Assembly (NCBI RefSeq): GCF_964199755.1 | Contig: NC_133900.1 | Location: 76,058,727 to 76,122,726 of the forward strand | Origin: Larus michahellis | Taxonomy: Eukaryota; Chordata; Aves; Charadriiformes; Laridae | Direction: 5' to 3' | Length of the DNA stretch: 64,000 bases | Shown: positions 44,385 to 59,300 of the stretch, in pieces | Layout: every line of letters starts with the position of its first letter | How positions within the stretch are numbered: the stretch's first letter is position 1 | Notes under the pieces: generated by a model | Database searches by the model: none | What the model was told of the DNA's origin: nothing | The model's input: only the letters and a program-made list of their open reading frames with translations | Made by a program: the position numbers and the translations under genes

Positions 44385-47300
44385 GTATTCAAAAAGAGAT
44401 TCATTGAAAAAACATAGTAACCATATAGTAGGTATTATTTGATTTTTGACGTATAAGGGAGAATGCTTAGTCTGAAGATTGTTTTCAAGCAATATTCCAG
44501 AGCTAACATTCAGTTCTTGTGTATGATAAAGTCAAATAGGTTTGCTTAAGTGATGAGAACATCTTAAGATCTCATTTAATTCAGTAGAATTGTTTCTAAG
44601 GATCTATGGTCCAGGAAAATTCAACTTTTCTAACCTCATAGGAGAGGCAAGAATAGTCACTATTGACATATGCTTAAAGGACACAGTCTTATAACTGGTT
44701 GTGTAAAAAGTAATTCCTGTTGTCTGTCCTGTGACTTAAAACAAAACATTCACAGCTCCGTTTTTATGATCTTATTTGAAGAAGTTTAAATTTTTTATCT
44801 CTGTGATTTTTACAGGACACATAACAGAAGAAAAATTATCTTCTTAATATATCTGCCATTTCATGGCTTTGATGTGAATACAAACATAGCCATTTCCATA
44901 GTAATCCAGTTATATTTGCCTAAGCAAATGTAGGTATTCTGGTTCTATTGCTCTCTAGCAGCTAATACAGATGGAAGAATCATAGGCAGGCAGATGTGGA
45001 GTAATCTGCCTTCAACATTAAGTCTCATTCTTGCATCTAACAGGTAGGTTTAGTCTCTCAGTCACTGACTTTGATATTATTTTCACAAAAAAGTTTATAG
45101 CTACTTACCACTAATGGCTTCTGATCTCCATATAAATAGTAGTTACATTATGGCCTTTTTAATTCTTTACTTCAAGTTTCTTCTGTGGTAAGTAGTGCTA
45201 CAACATATGTAGTGCTTGGAGGAATAAATAATTTTGCCAATTTTGAATCTCTCACTTCATGTAGAAAAGAGAATTTATTGAATTATCAGTGGTAAACTCC
45301 TGCTATGCTTTCTAAATATCTTTATTTTTCATATTTGTCCTGTCCTTTACTTTTTTTTAAGTGAATGATTCCTGTCTTTTGGATTTTTTTACATGAATGT
45401 TCTCTTTGCCTTTCTTTGAATCCATCTGTTCTACAGTTAAAGTGGTCTCAGGGAAAGGGTTTTGTTTCTCAGGTCATAATAAATATTTGCATCTGCACTC
45501 TAAAAGCTGGTAACATTTCTAACATGTCTGATGCTCTTTTATTCTAGTGACCTAGTTCGTACAACCGAGAGCTTGCGCAGTGCAAAGTTATCTGCTGGAA
45601 AAACTGAAAAAGAATACAGCAATTATGATGCTATTTTGGAACCTTATAAAACAGAGAATGCTAAACTTACCAGGGAAAATAATGAACTACATTTAGAAAT
45701 ATTAAAACTGAAAGAGCAATCTGATCGGCATGTTAAAGGTAATATAAAAATTATGATACTTTTTTTTTTTTTTTAATCCTTCCATGCCAAAATAAAATTT
45801 TGGCCAAATCCCCGATCCACAGATTCACTTATCTGTACTTATAAGTGAGGGTGAGTGGTCATTGACCATTGTGCCTTTAATGAATTAAGGCTCATGCACA
45901 GACACTTCTTTTGTGGTTAAAAAGTTTCTGAGGTCTTGAAAATCATTGTTTTAATCAAACGTGAAAATGTTAGAACTCTTCAACTTTCACACCTTGAATG
46001 TGCCTTTACTCTACAAAGGGGTTTTATTTGTATAACATGTATAAATACATATTTTTGTGTGTTTGTGTGTATATATATACACATATGTACGTGTATTTGA
46101 AAATTTCATGCTATGGAAAAAGAATATAGGATTTCCTTTATGCCTTTTTTGGTGCTACTAGGAAAAATAATAACGAATAAGAAAGGTAATACTGCTTTTT
46201 CTCTCCCTTGAAGATTTGAAAGTCTCCCTAAGGAGGGTTGAACATGAGACAGCTGACTTAAAATTTCTGAATAACCAATACATACATAAAATTAAAATGC
46301 TGGAAAAAGAGAACAAAGCCAAGACTGAAAAAATCCAGCAGCTTCAGGAGAAGAATCTGCAAGCAGTGGTGCAAACACCTGGTAAGTATAAATAATCACA
46401 GATATTTTAACTTTTCTCTGAAATTTTTTTGTCTCTTCAGAATATAATCTTTTCTTTTCTTCTAGGAAGAGAAGTTACTACAGTAAAATAACTATCCAAT
46501 AGAATAATAATAATAAGTTTTGGCTCTGAATTCAGTCTTTTCTCTGTATGGAAGAAGTTTCATTAGCACGTCACTTGTGCTATGGACAAATTTGAATATA
46601 AACTTAGGTTCAAGACTGTTAAGGTAAAATGTGACTGGAAAGCACTGTTAATCAACAGCTATTTTTATTTTTATGATGCTGCACCTGATTTAGTCAGAGG
46701 CAGGTTATTTGACACTTGAATCTTTTCAATGATGTGTAAGTTACTAATTCAGATTTTTGTAGCAAGACCTGAAAGTAACAGGATGCAAAATATTTCTACA
46801 AACAAATATTCCAACCCTCTGAAAGTTTACAGTGTTTAAAGGGCCTTTTGATAACTTAAAATGTTCTGGATGCTACTTTCAGGTTAATTTCTTTCTCCAG
46901 GATTTCCAGCTAAGGGAAATAGAAGTATTTTGTGAAATTTTGAAACTCTTTTCTTTCCAAGTCATTGAATTACCTATGTATTTTTGTCATCTGAAGGAAA
47001 TTAATAGGTAGTTAGGGGAAATTAAAATTCCTCTCTGTTTTTCCACACCTTTCTGCATTTCATGTCCTTCACTTCAAAAATGCCATGTTACGCTTTTGTC
47101 TGTCTTTCTGCATACTTGCCACTTGGTCAACATTCTTCTGGAATTTTTCTGTACTTCATCATCAAATATTGTTTGTCCTTACTTAATCATGTGATGAAGA
47201 GTAATTGTTCCCTCTGGAAATATTACTATGTCTTCCTTTTTTATTATTTTTTTTTAATAGAATGTTACCATGCAAGCAAATAACCTGTTCTGCTTGATAT

Positions 47301-50300
47301 GCTTATGATATTCATTCACTGAAATAGCAATAGAATAGAATGAAAGAAAACATTACTAAAAAATGCAGAGGTTAGTTCAGTCATAAAATAGTTCTTAAAT
47401 GTGAAAACAAAATATCTTTTGCGATGTTTTAATTTAGCTATTTTAGTAAAGTAAATCACTAACAGATTCAACAAGTTTGAACTGTAGAATATATAGGGTC
47501 TTAAACACTGAGGAAAATTACTTAGACTGAACTTCACATGTTTCCTTATTATTAAGCTGAACTTTTGACAAAGCTGATACTAACCTGCAAGAATGATGTT
47601 ATCTAGAATGCACAAATTTTATCAATTTATGACAGTAAGATTAAAATGGTGAAACATGCCAGTTCAGAAGCAGTGGTGGAATAAATAGGAAATTTCATTT
47701 TTGTATTAAAGAAGATGACTCCCTTGCTTTAACTCCAAGTAATAGGCATTTGGGTTTGGGCTTTTAGGTGGCAGAAAAAGAAGCATTCCCTTCAGGCGTC
47801 AACGCATGCAGATAGACCAGCCTGTCCCTCCATCAGGTGTTAGTGCCTATCCAGTTCCTCAGCCAGAGGACCCTTATATCGCAGACCTTCTTCAGGTGGC
47901 TGACAATCGGTAATCTAAAGAACTTTTAAATTTTGAAGTATAGGTGTTAAATATCTTCAGTGATTTTCCAACGCCCACCTTCCTTCCACCTTTCAAATTT
48001 GCCTCAAACAAAATGGTATTTCATGAGTTTTAAGAGCACTGTAGTTCTTAAATAGAATTTTGCTTAGTGATTGAGTGCTGCCTGTGACAAAAGTTGCAAT
48101 GGATATTAATAAGCTGCTTATTTCCTTAAAGGGTTTCTCTTAAGATTTCTATACTGGTTTTAGTGTTATACCTAATTTTAGATTGCGTGTTCTGGAAAAA
48201 TCTAGGTGTAATATTTTGCATGGGAGTAAACCGACCTTTTGTATTTATTTTGGAAAACTAAAATATTCTTGATTTTGTAATACTATTTTTGGCTTGGGAA
48301 CCTATATTATGAAACATATTATGAAAGGTTCAAGTCAGTTCTTTTTTCTTATTTAGGATATATCTGTAAAGGGTTTACATGGCAAGGTGTTGTCAGTGGG
48401 GGGACTGCAGGGGTGGCCTTTGAGAAGAGACCAGTGGCTACCCTGTGCTGGACATAGCCAGTTTCACCTGGCTTCAAAATGGACCTGCCACAGGACACAG
48501 CTGAGCCCATCAGCCAAGCTGGTGGCTCCCCTGTGAAAATGTATTTAAGAAAGGGTAAAAAACCCAATACTGCACAGCAGCAGTGGGAGGGAGGAGTGAG
48601 AAATATGTGAACCAACCCTGGGGACACCAAGGTCAGTGAAGAAGGAGGGGGAGGAAGTGCTTCAGGCACCGGAGCAGAGATTCCCCTGCAGCCCGTGAAG
48701 AAGACCATGGTGATACAGGTTGCCCGTGTGGCCCATGGAGAGCCCACATCAGAGCAGATACCCACGCTGCAGCCCATGGAGAGGAGCCCACGTCAGAGCA
48801 GATACCCACGCTGCAGCCCATGGAGAGGAGCCCATGCAGAAGCAGGTTTTCTGGGAGGAGCTGTGGCCTGTGAGGGACCCATGCTGGGCCAGTCTGTTCC
48901 CGAAGGACTGTAATGCATGAAGAGGACCCAGGCTGGAGCAGTTCATGAAGGACTGTATCCTGTGGAAGGGGTCCATGCTGGAGCAGGGGAACAGTTTGTT
49001 GAGGAAGGAGCAGCAAAGCCAGTTATGAACTAGGCGCAGCTCCCATTCCCTGTCCCTGCTGCACCACTTAGGGTAGCAGCAAGGTGTCAGGAGTGAAGCA
49101 GTGAAGTTGAGCTTTGAAAAAAGTGGAGGGCGGGAGGAAGATTTTTTTTAGTTTGTCTTTGTTTATCACCACCCTACTCTATTTTTAAATAATGATAAAT
49201 TAAATTAATCTTCTCGAAGTCGAGTCAGTGTTACCCATGATAGTAACTGGTAAGTGAGCTCCCTGTCTTTATCTTGACCCGTGAGCTTTTTCATCTTATT
49301 TTCTCTCCCGTCCTGTTGAGTAGAGGGAGTAAGAGGGCAGTTTGGTGGGAGTCTGGCAGCCAACCAAGGGCAACCCATCACAATATCTCAAATAACAGCT
49401 TCTGCATTAATATTTTGTATGAACAAAACTATTTTTTGTGAAATATTTACATTCGGGAGCAAAGAGAAAATACTGATATTGAATTGTTGTATGCCTATGA
49501 TTCTTCCATGAATCCACGTAAACAGTATATTGCTACATTTCAGAATTCATGAACTTCAGTCAGAAGTAACAGAGCTACAGGAAAAACTAGAGATATCTGA
49601 ACGTGAAATGAAAAATTATAGCAAACAGGTATGTTTACAAATTTATTTTTTTTTAATATTATTATTTGGCTGTAGTAGGCATTGGAATGGCCTTGATTAT
49701 AATTTGTGTGTTAACCTCATTGGGAAAGCATTGTAGGGCTTGTGAAATACAATTATTCTAACTTGCCTACATTGAGCTATTTCTCTCCTCTTTGGGGACT
49801 GCAGCAATGATAAAATACTTGCCCGCCGCTTTTGCTGTTATATTTTGTGTATTAAAATTGCGTTAAATAAGCCAAACTTGGTGACCATTAAGTAGAATTC
49901 GTGTCTGTCTAGGGCTTGTTAGTGCAAAAGCATTAACTGGTCCAAAATAATAATTTGGTCTACAGATAGGTTAGGATAATTTTTTTCACTGTTTGCACTG
50001 GTTATATTTTTTAAATTTTTAATTTTTGAAAGTTAATTTATGGACAGCAGATTTTACAATATTTTAATTTGAGTGGATTGATAAGGTGTGTATAATCTTT
50101 AAGTTTGCATCAATTGTTCATATCTTTCAATATCTGCAGAATAGTGGACACAATCCTCTCTTTTTGTTCACATCTTGGTTTTCCCTTACCAATATTCCCT
50201 GTTTTTCAGCTCTATGATTTTCACACTGAAATAGTCACTTAATTAGCTTATTTAAAAGCTTTTTCCCTAAATTTAGATGCTAGTCTTGGGCAGTTAACTT

Positions 50301-53300
50301 GCAGCATTCATTTACTTCACTTTAAATGAAAACTGTTGGTTTCTCTTCAAGAAAATAATCTAGTAGGAATTGTTTCAGTATTTTTTTCTGAAAATTCTGT
50401 TTGATTCATTTATTTTTATTTCAAAGAAATCACTTTGTTCAGAAAAATCCAGAATGTTAAAAACAGGAATATTAAAGATAAAAATTGCATTATCAGGTAC
50501 ATATCTTTTTACTTAAAGTTATATAGGTGTGTATTTGAACAAAGGTTCTATTAAATGGTATAGAGGATACCAAGGAATGATTTTGGGGTTTTGTGTGTTT
50601 TGTTTTTTTTCTTTAAAGGTTGAGCTAAGAGACAAAGAAATAGAGCGCCTAGTTCTAGCATTGGATGGTGGTCGTTCTCATGAGATTCTCTCTCTGGAAT
50701 CGAGAAGTAAAAGCAATGAGAAGCTTATCGCCCATTTGAATTTGCAGGTAATGGATTTATTACTGGTGGTTAGTCAAAACTAAAAATATTACCAATCTAA
50801 AAAAACCCATAAAACTTCTAGCTTTTCTTTAAAAAAAATTACAATCAGATATAAAATCAATCAGTTGAACTTGCATTGCTTTTTAGGTGGCAGTGTTTCT
50901 TGTCTAAGTTTCATTTCTTGTTTTAAAAGTCTATTAGAATGGTTTTGGTAAATAATTCTATGAACTCATATCTGTACATAGTAATATGTTAATCTGAGAG
51001 TATTCAGAAAATTTCTGTGTGATGCACTGTTTTCACCAACCTTGAAAATACTTATTTTCTTTCAAATTTCTTTAGTTTATTTTTTTGTACATACCATTTA
51101 TGTTTTAGGAACTAACAACGGTATATGTATTTATGATAAGGAGTAGTCCTGCAGATAATCTCATCAGATAGTGGGGAGTCTTCCATGTTGAATTCAAATG
51201 GTCCCCACCTTTACTTCAAGATAGACTTGCAAGGAAAGGATAAGCTTAGGATAAAGATGTTTGCGTTTACAGTGCATATTAGCATGCATTCATTATTGGT
51301 CTCAGAATGAGGATTTTTAAAGAAAGATACAAGACAGGCTGGAGTAAAACCTATCTCTGGATTTATACCACGCATCCTCTGTTTTTCCAACTGAGTTAGA
51401 CGTTTTGTATACTCATTGTGCATGACGTACAGTGGCATGTGAGCCAGGTTGCAGTTTATTAGCTTAGGTTCAGTGCTACAAAAATACAGAATGAGCTATG
51501 ACTTGAAAGGAGTACAGCTGTCTTCAGTGATCCTGAATTAGTAAATCATGCTGAACACAAAATTGATTGTACAGAGAGTGAGCCCACAACTGCATAAAGC
51601 TGGTTTTGGGCCATCAAGATGATTTGCTCAGGCTCAGTGACAATATACCGCTTTTATTCTCTGACAATAAATGGATGGGTATCTCTATGTAGTAGTATTC
51701 ATGACTATGAGAGGGCTTAGACTTTCTTCTGTGTCTCCAGTAGTACCTCTTTCTGGAGTTTTGAGGAAAGTTGTATGGAGTTGGAAGTGCAGCACCTCTG
51801 TTACCTTGAATCTTCCAAAACACTCCAGGCTCCCATTTTCTTGGGTGGTGTAACTTATTATGTATATGTTTTATTCCTACTCTACATCCCAGCCTCTCTT
51901 CCCTTTACTCTCGGGGAAAAGTATACAAGGGAAAAACAATGTCTGTAGAGCAGGGTTTCTGAGGATGTTGTTTAAGATGCTGAGGTATGTTGGGGGCAAG
52001 ATAGTTTTGGGGAATCTGATCTGTAAAGCTTCACTTTCATGCAGGAGTGAGCCTAAGCCTAGCAAACATACTACAAAGGTAGAGCGAAGAGTGTGTCCTC
52101 ATATCTTGTGAAATTTAGGGAAACTCTTGAGTACGCTGGGTCTACCAGACTGATGCTGACGACAGGTGTTTCTATACAGATCTCTGCTTTTCAGTACTTT
52201 ATTTTTAGTATCAACCTCAGGTTTTGGAGACTAGGTAAAGAGCAGTGTAGTAATGAATTCCTTCACCTTGTGCCTTTGTAAAATCATATTTTTTTTATGT
52301 TGATAAGCATTACGTTCTAAAAATAGAAAATCTTGACATTTTTAACAGGATGTCGCTTTTTTACTGTGGATATAGAGATATACTGTATTTCAGAAGTTTG
52401 GGAGGAACTTTTGCTACCTAGTTTAACATACGTATTAATGTTTTAATGAAAAATATCTTTCAGATTGAATATCTTCAGCAAACAAACAAAGAACTTGAAA
52501 ATCGCATTCAAGACCTCTTGGACAGTAAACAAAATGTGACTAGTGAGGTAGTGCACTTAAGCAACAAAAACGAAGAGCTGTGTCAAGAACTGAATGAAAT
52601 AGACCACTTGGCACAGCAGTTGGAAAGACATAAGGAAATTGTGCTGGAGACTGCAGATAAGGAAATAGGGGAAGCAAAGGTAATCGCTGACGTGTAACAG
52701 CATAAAGAATCTGATCTGCTCAGCTCTCAGGTGGCTTCATATCTTTTAATTGCAACAAATGATCTACGGGCTTGTAAAGAAAGATTAAAAAGATATTTTT
52801 TCCAGTTTACTTAATATTTTACAGAATTTCTCACTAAACGATGATTAATCACAGCAATTTTTTCTCTTTACTGTATTAGGTGACATGAGTTTGTTTAAGA
52901 GGAAATCTGCCGCCTTCTGTTAGCTTACTATGAAATAATATTCTGATATACTTAAAACTACTGATAGGTAATAGATATTTGCAACAGTGATGCTTGTGTT
53001 TGGAGAGTGTTTTTCTATGAGGAGTCATAAGACGATTTATTTAATTGTTGTGCTCAAAAAGAGCAAGTGTGTGTATACCATAAATTTTTTGTGCTTTCCC
53101 TTTGTAGGAGCTTTACTACTTAAAATTTGGCAGATTACATGGACCTAATTGTACTTTATTTGTCTCTTTCCTTAATTTTTTGTAACAAAGGGATTGTTGT
53201 CATTTTTAATATGTAAGTTTTAACATATAGGTTAATTTTGGTTGATAGAAAGAAATTGAAAGAAAACATGGTGAAATACAGGATCTTGAAGAAACAGTAA

Positions 53301-56300
53301 CAAGGCTTAAATCGGTAAGTAAAAATACTTTTGTTTCTTGTTTGTAGTGTTTTTGTTTTACTGTCATCCACCTGATTCTTTCATTTACTTTAACAATTAA
53401 CACTTTAACAATTAACACTTTAACAATTAACACTTTAACAATTAACACTTTAACAATTAACACTTTAACAATTAACACTTTAACAATTAACACTTTAACA
53501 ATTAACACTTTAACAATTAACAAGAGAACTTTTATAGTATCTCAAGGCTCTATTGTAATAAATTAATAATTAATAAATGAAAGAGCTAAAGACGCTACAT
53601 CATATTTTTTCAAAAGTAAACTGAAAGAAATCTCTGTAGACAGTGTGGTTCACTATGTCCTTATTGCACATTTCCTTATTTCTGCTATCTGAAGTTGTAA
53701 TTTCCGTGATATAATCATTTTTAGCACAAACGAGTTATGGCATCCTAGAGGATTTTCTTCATGTAGAAACTACTTTTTCTCTTCATCAGCATGTGAATAA
53801 TTACACAATATTTGCTCGCTCAGAAACAAAGCATAGTAGCCCAAGTGAAAAACATCAGTATCACCAATTCCTTGAAGACCAAACTCTTTTCAGCATGTAG
53901 CAAGCTGGGTATTAGTTGAGCACAGTGGGTTTTTTTAGTATTTATAGTGAACTTGAAAATACAAAAATATTTCGTTTTCAGGCCACCAGATTATAGGAAA
54001 GACATGCTAACTAACATTTGATCAGCTGCAGGGGTTGCCTGAGATGCCGTATTGTGATGTACTTTAACACAACAGTGTTACTAAATGCCATTAAAAATTA
54101 TTTCTTCCTTTAGTTATGACTTTTTTTCATGTTTGTATCCCACTATCCTTCTGTATTGGTTTCTTGAATTAAACAAGGGTTAATCTTGCTTGTTTTGTTA
54201 CTGATTGCAAACCATGTCAAAACTAATGCTTACTTTGATGTAATTAAAAAGTGGTATAAAAACAATGATGACCTTTAACAAATGTTAAAGCACAAAACAT
54301 CCAGGTAAAATGGAATTAAACAGTGTTGAATACTAAAAGTTTAACAAAGCTTTTTGTAGTTATTTCCAAATGTCTCTATTGGCACTTCTAATTTTTGTAA
54401 TAATACTTGTTACTTCAGGAGCTGTCCTCATGTCGTAGGGAGAATGAGAGACTGAGTGAAGAACTCTTTGCAAAAACAGATGATAAAGAGAATCTTGAAC
54501 TGTTGTTAAACCAACTTGAACAAGAGAAGCAAAGGCTAACAGAAAAAACGGAGAACTTGGAAATAAAAGGTAGATCATCAATTGAGGATTCCTGTAAATT
54601 ATCTTTCTATGATTGTTGAAATAGAAAACCTTGCATATATAAGATTAATAATCTGAAGTTAATAATACTAAAAGACTTGATATATGTCATCTAAAAAGAA
54701 GACTGTATAGGTCTTCAGTCAGACTTGAAGTGAAAACTTTTGTCACAGAAACATGTTTTCATTTGGTATGTGACCTCAAGTTGTGCCAGGGGATGTTTAG
54801 GATGGATATTAAGAAAAATGTCTTCACAAAATGGGTTATCAAACATTGGAACAGGCTGCCCAGGGAAGTGGTGGAATTGCCATCCCTGGAGGTATTTAAA
54901 AGATAGGTAGACATGGTGCTCAGAAACATGGTTTAGTGGTGGACTTCATAGTGCTAGATTAACAATTGGACTCGATGCTCTTAAAGGTCCCTTCCAACCT
55001 AGATGATTTTATGATTCTATAACTAGAAGTTGAACTTTTTATTGTGATCCCACAGGACATCCTAATATTAATACTATGGCAATTTTATACAAAATAATTT
55101 ATTTTCTCCAAAACTGTTTTTATTCTCTCTCTTTCTGAGCGAGTGCATTCAGACTGTGTTTCTTGAGAGCTTTATCCAGTTGGATCTTGAAAACTTCCAG
55201 GGATGGAGATTGCACAGCTTCTCTAGGCAGCCCATTCCAGTGTCTGTTTATCCTCAGAGATAAAAATTGTTTTCCCTGTATTGGTTGTAATTGCCCATAG
55301 CAATCAATCACCATTGTTCCTCATTTACCTACTGTGTACCTCTGTGAAGAAATTGGCTTCGTGTTATCTACAGCCCCCTCTTGGTATTGTTAGTCTGCTG
55401 TTGGGTCTCCAGCTCTTTTCCAGCCTGAACAAGCCGAGTTTCCTCAGCAATAATTCCCCCAGGGCAAGTATTCTACTCCCTGGCCATCTTGGAGGGCCTC
55501 CCCTGAACTCGCTCAAGTTTATCAACGTCTTTCTTGTACTAGGGGGGACAAAACTGAACACAGTATTGTAAATGTGATCTAACGAGTGCAAGTAAAGGGG
55601 AATAATCACATCCCTCAGTCAGTGTCCCTGTTGAAACAGCCCAATATGCTGCGACAACTCTATCGGTTCCAAAGCACGCAACTCACTCGTGTTTAGCCTA
55701 CTGTCAGCCAGAACTCCTACATCCTTTCCACCAGATTGGCTGCCCAGACGGTTGCTGGGAGTTAGTCCATCCCAAATGCAAATGTCTTTGTGGAAATTCA
55801 TGAGATTCCTATAGAGTTGTTCTTATTTCTTTTTCTGCAGAACGAGAACTTGTCCTAGAAATAGAAAGAATGAGATTAGAATACGGTATAGCCCTGGGAG
55901 ACAAATCTCCATCTCGTCTAGATGCATTTGTAAAGACTTTAGAAGACGACAGAGATTATTATAAGCAAGAATTAGAATATCTTCAGAAAATGATAAAACG
56001 AAGACCTAGCCCGAGCCGTAGGACTCCAGAGAAGGTAAAGTTCCTGTTGTCAAGACAAGCTGAAAAAATAATGAAAATACTGTAAAACCAGTTAAGGAGC
56101 TATCAAATATATTTTCAAATTCAGTAGCAGTAACTGACTGTAGTATTTTTCTAAATTACATTCATAACATAAAAAATTAACTGAGAGAAACTCCAGTGAA
56201 CTTGCATTTTATTTTCCTATTCAGATTCTACAGTAACATATTGATTAATTATTGACCAGCTTGTTTGAAATAAATAGAACTAAATGATAAACAGGAAAAG

Positions 56301-59300
56301 GTTGAAATCTTATTGTCAGCTGTTTTGCTTTTTCTCCTTAACAGTTAGTTCTTATTGTTTAAATTATACCACCAATACCAAGCTTTTTCTTGCAGTTAAT
56401 ATTTATTATGAATGTATTTTTCATGTATTACTAATGGTGTGAATTCTTTCTTTTTTGTATTAATTATCAAAAAAATTTAATTAATATATTATAATATAAA
56501 TTTCATTAATCACTTTGCAGAGTGAAGATGTTAGATTGATCACCAGAGAAAGAGATGAGCTACGGTCCATATTAGACAGATTTGAAAAACACATGATAGA
56601 AATTCAATCCAATGTCAAATTATTGACTGCAGAAAGAGACAGATTAAATGTTCTTTATGAGCAGGTGAGATTGCTTATAATTGGCATTGAAATAACTGAT
56701 TGACACTTGTACTGTTGTTTATTTAAAATGAAAAAACTTCCTTCTGTAGTAGAACTTGAGGAGTATAGACCTACTAGAATACAACCAATAATAATACAAT
56801 ATATACCTATTTTTATTACTTGTTAATAAAATTATGTATTCCAAAGTTAATATCTTTACTTCCAAAGTTAATATCTTTACTTCAAAGCCGTTATAACTTA
56901 CTGTATTGACATTCAGAAATGAGAAAGATCAGGAAAAAATAATCAATAGAATGCATGAGGAAGTTGGGTAAGGATACAGGCTAGAAAGCAAGGAAGAAGT
57001 AGCAGTTAACTGATAAGAAAACAGAGTGAAGTTAGGCTATACTTGGAACAGTAAAAGGATGATGGCTATGTTGGAAGCATAAGTTGTCATGCCACTGCAT
57101 GGTTTAGGGAATATATTTTAGTTATCTAGGGAAAAATAAGACTATAATAGCACTTCTATTATAGTAACAGCATTGAAACTTTCTTTTTTGTTAGGGTATA
57201 CACTTTATTAATTGCAGTCCACGTATGCTAACAAAGAATTATCTTTTAAAGTCTCAGGGTGAATTAAACAGGATGAGAAGAGAAGCAAAACATAGTTTCG
57301 TTTCTCAAAGTCATGTGGAAGAAGAAAGAGACAGCGCACTGACTGACTTGAGAAGGCTAACGACAGAAAAAGAAAGCCTCAGAGAAAAATTAAAGGTGAG
57401 CTTCTTTGCTTACAGTGAGGTGGCATATAGGGAAGGGCTTATACGGTAACGCTGTGTTTGTGGCTGGCTGGCTGTCCGTTCCCCTTTTCATACCTGATTT
57501 CAAACTCACTTGAGAAAGCTCTTTGTCTGAATTATCCTTGTAAACTCGGTTCCTGGGTGGGGGTAGGGGGAGAGGAATATGCTTAAAGTGTCTGAGGGCA
57601 AGCATGGCATCACCTTGTGTGAAGAACTCCTCAATCACAGAATATTTTTGTGTATGTGTTACTTCTAAGAAGCTTGTGTATCACACATGGTTCTTATCCC
57701 ACAAACTAGGGACTTTATGGACTTTTTCATATTAACTAATCTTTAGTTATCGTTGCATTTTGTATCAGACCTGTGACTGAACTATCAAACGTAATTTCAT
57801 AGCAATCCAAGTTTCATTATTTTTAACTTCTATAAAAATATTTGTTAATGCAATAATTTCCTTGTTACTCTGACCTTTTGATGTCTGTAATTAATGTGCA
57901 TTAATGTCTTTCTTGGTTGTAGTCAAGAGCTTATGATTTCAAGGAAGTTTCCCTGACTTCTTTATTGGGTTGTTAATATAATGTAGACAAGTTTTTTAAA
58001 TGTCCTGAAAATTCAGAAATTTAAAATCATATTAATGGACTGATCCAAAGATGACATATGTCAAGAGTGACTGTATGATGAATATTTCCATAGTTTGATT
58101 TACTACCACAAAAATAGAGTACTGTAGTGTATCTGAATAACTCTGACCTCTGTGCTTAAAGCATGTGCATGCAGTGGAAGAGATGTTCTTCCAGCTCCAT
58201 CCTTTCTTCTTATAGGGGACTACCAACATTTTGTATGTGTGCCAATTTGGAATATCTGCAGAAAAACAGTTATCTCAGGCATTTCTAGGGAGTTTGAGAG
58301 TTTGTTTAATAATTTCACTGCACTTTGTACAGAAGTCAGAGAACAGACAAATCATGTAAAAAAAAAAAAATTTTCTTCATAGATTTGGAGAAAGGCCGGT
58401 TAGCTTTGTAATCTGTCTTACATTTCATATTAGTGATAATTTCATAAATTAATTTCAATGAGCTATACATACTTACAACCTTTCATATTGACCCTTTGCT
58501 CAGTAGTCTTTCTACAATAGGTCACAAATATTAATTTGGTTGGGAGCAAATATAAATACACTTTTTCTTTAAATAAAAAAACAAACAAACAAAAAAAAAC
58601 AACAAACAAATGAAAAACTGAGCGAAATCCAAAACTGAACTCAGTGATGTTATATTGAACTGCAGTTGTGTATTTTCAGCTAATGCTCTGTAGTTTTATA
58701 GAGAGAACTTCGCATTTGGTTGTTCACGTAAGAATGTAGAGCAAAGTTTTCTCAAACATTAAGCTTAATTTTCAATGGTTAAATCTAAAAATATGTATCT
58801 TGTTAGATGTAATTCTTTATTTCTATCTCAGATTCAGCAAGAAGCAGCTAACCTTGAAAAATCAAAGATGCAACGTGATATTTCAGAATTAGAGAATAAT
58901 ATTCAAAGAGTAAGTGCATTTTTAGAAAGTAAGCTTTTCTTACTTCTGTAATAGGATAGACTTTTGAAGCAATTAATTTTGTTAGTTGTTTCCAACTTGA
59001 ATTTATTTAAAAACCAAGTAGTGATAGCTTTCTACAACAATAACACTTGGTTATTTTTTTTTTTAAATTGCAGTTTGAGATGGAAACGTGTGAACTAAAG
59101 ACTACAGTCTCTATCCTGAAAGAAAGAATAAAGTCTTTGGAAAATGAATTAAAATTGAAGTCCAGTAAACTTGCCCAGACATCTGATGATTCTTCTCAAT
59201 TTAAAGCTGAGATGTGCTCACTTCAGTAAGTCTAATACAAAATTTGGTGGTCTTTCACAGATGCTAACACGATTTTGTTTGTTCTATAATGGTATAGCAG

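Noticed and set aside
48349-49016. Overlapping minus-strand frames of 142 and 127 codons
   Set aside because: They lie within the GC-rich solo LTR and its 44-bp repeats and resemble no retroviral or host protein.
53206-53523. 105-codon minus-strand frame with VLIVK repeats
   Set aside because: It is the 15-bp intronic minisatellite read in a frame without stops, not a protein repeat domain.
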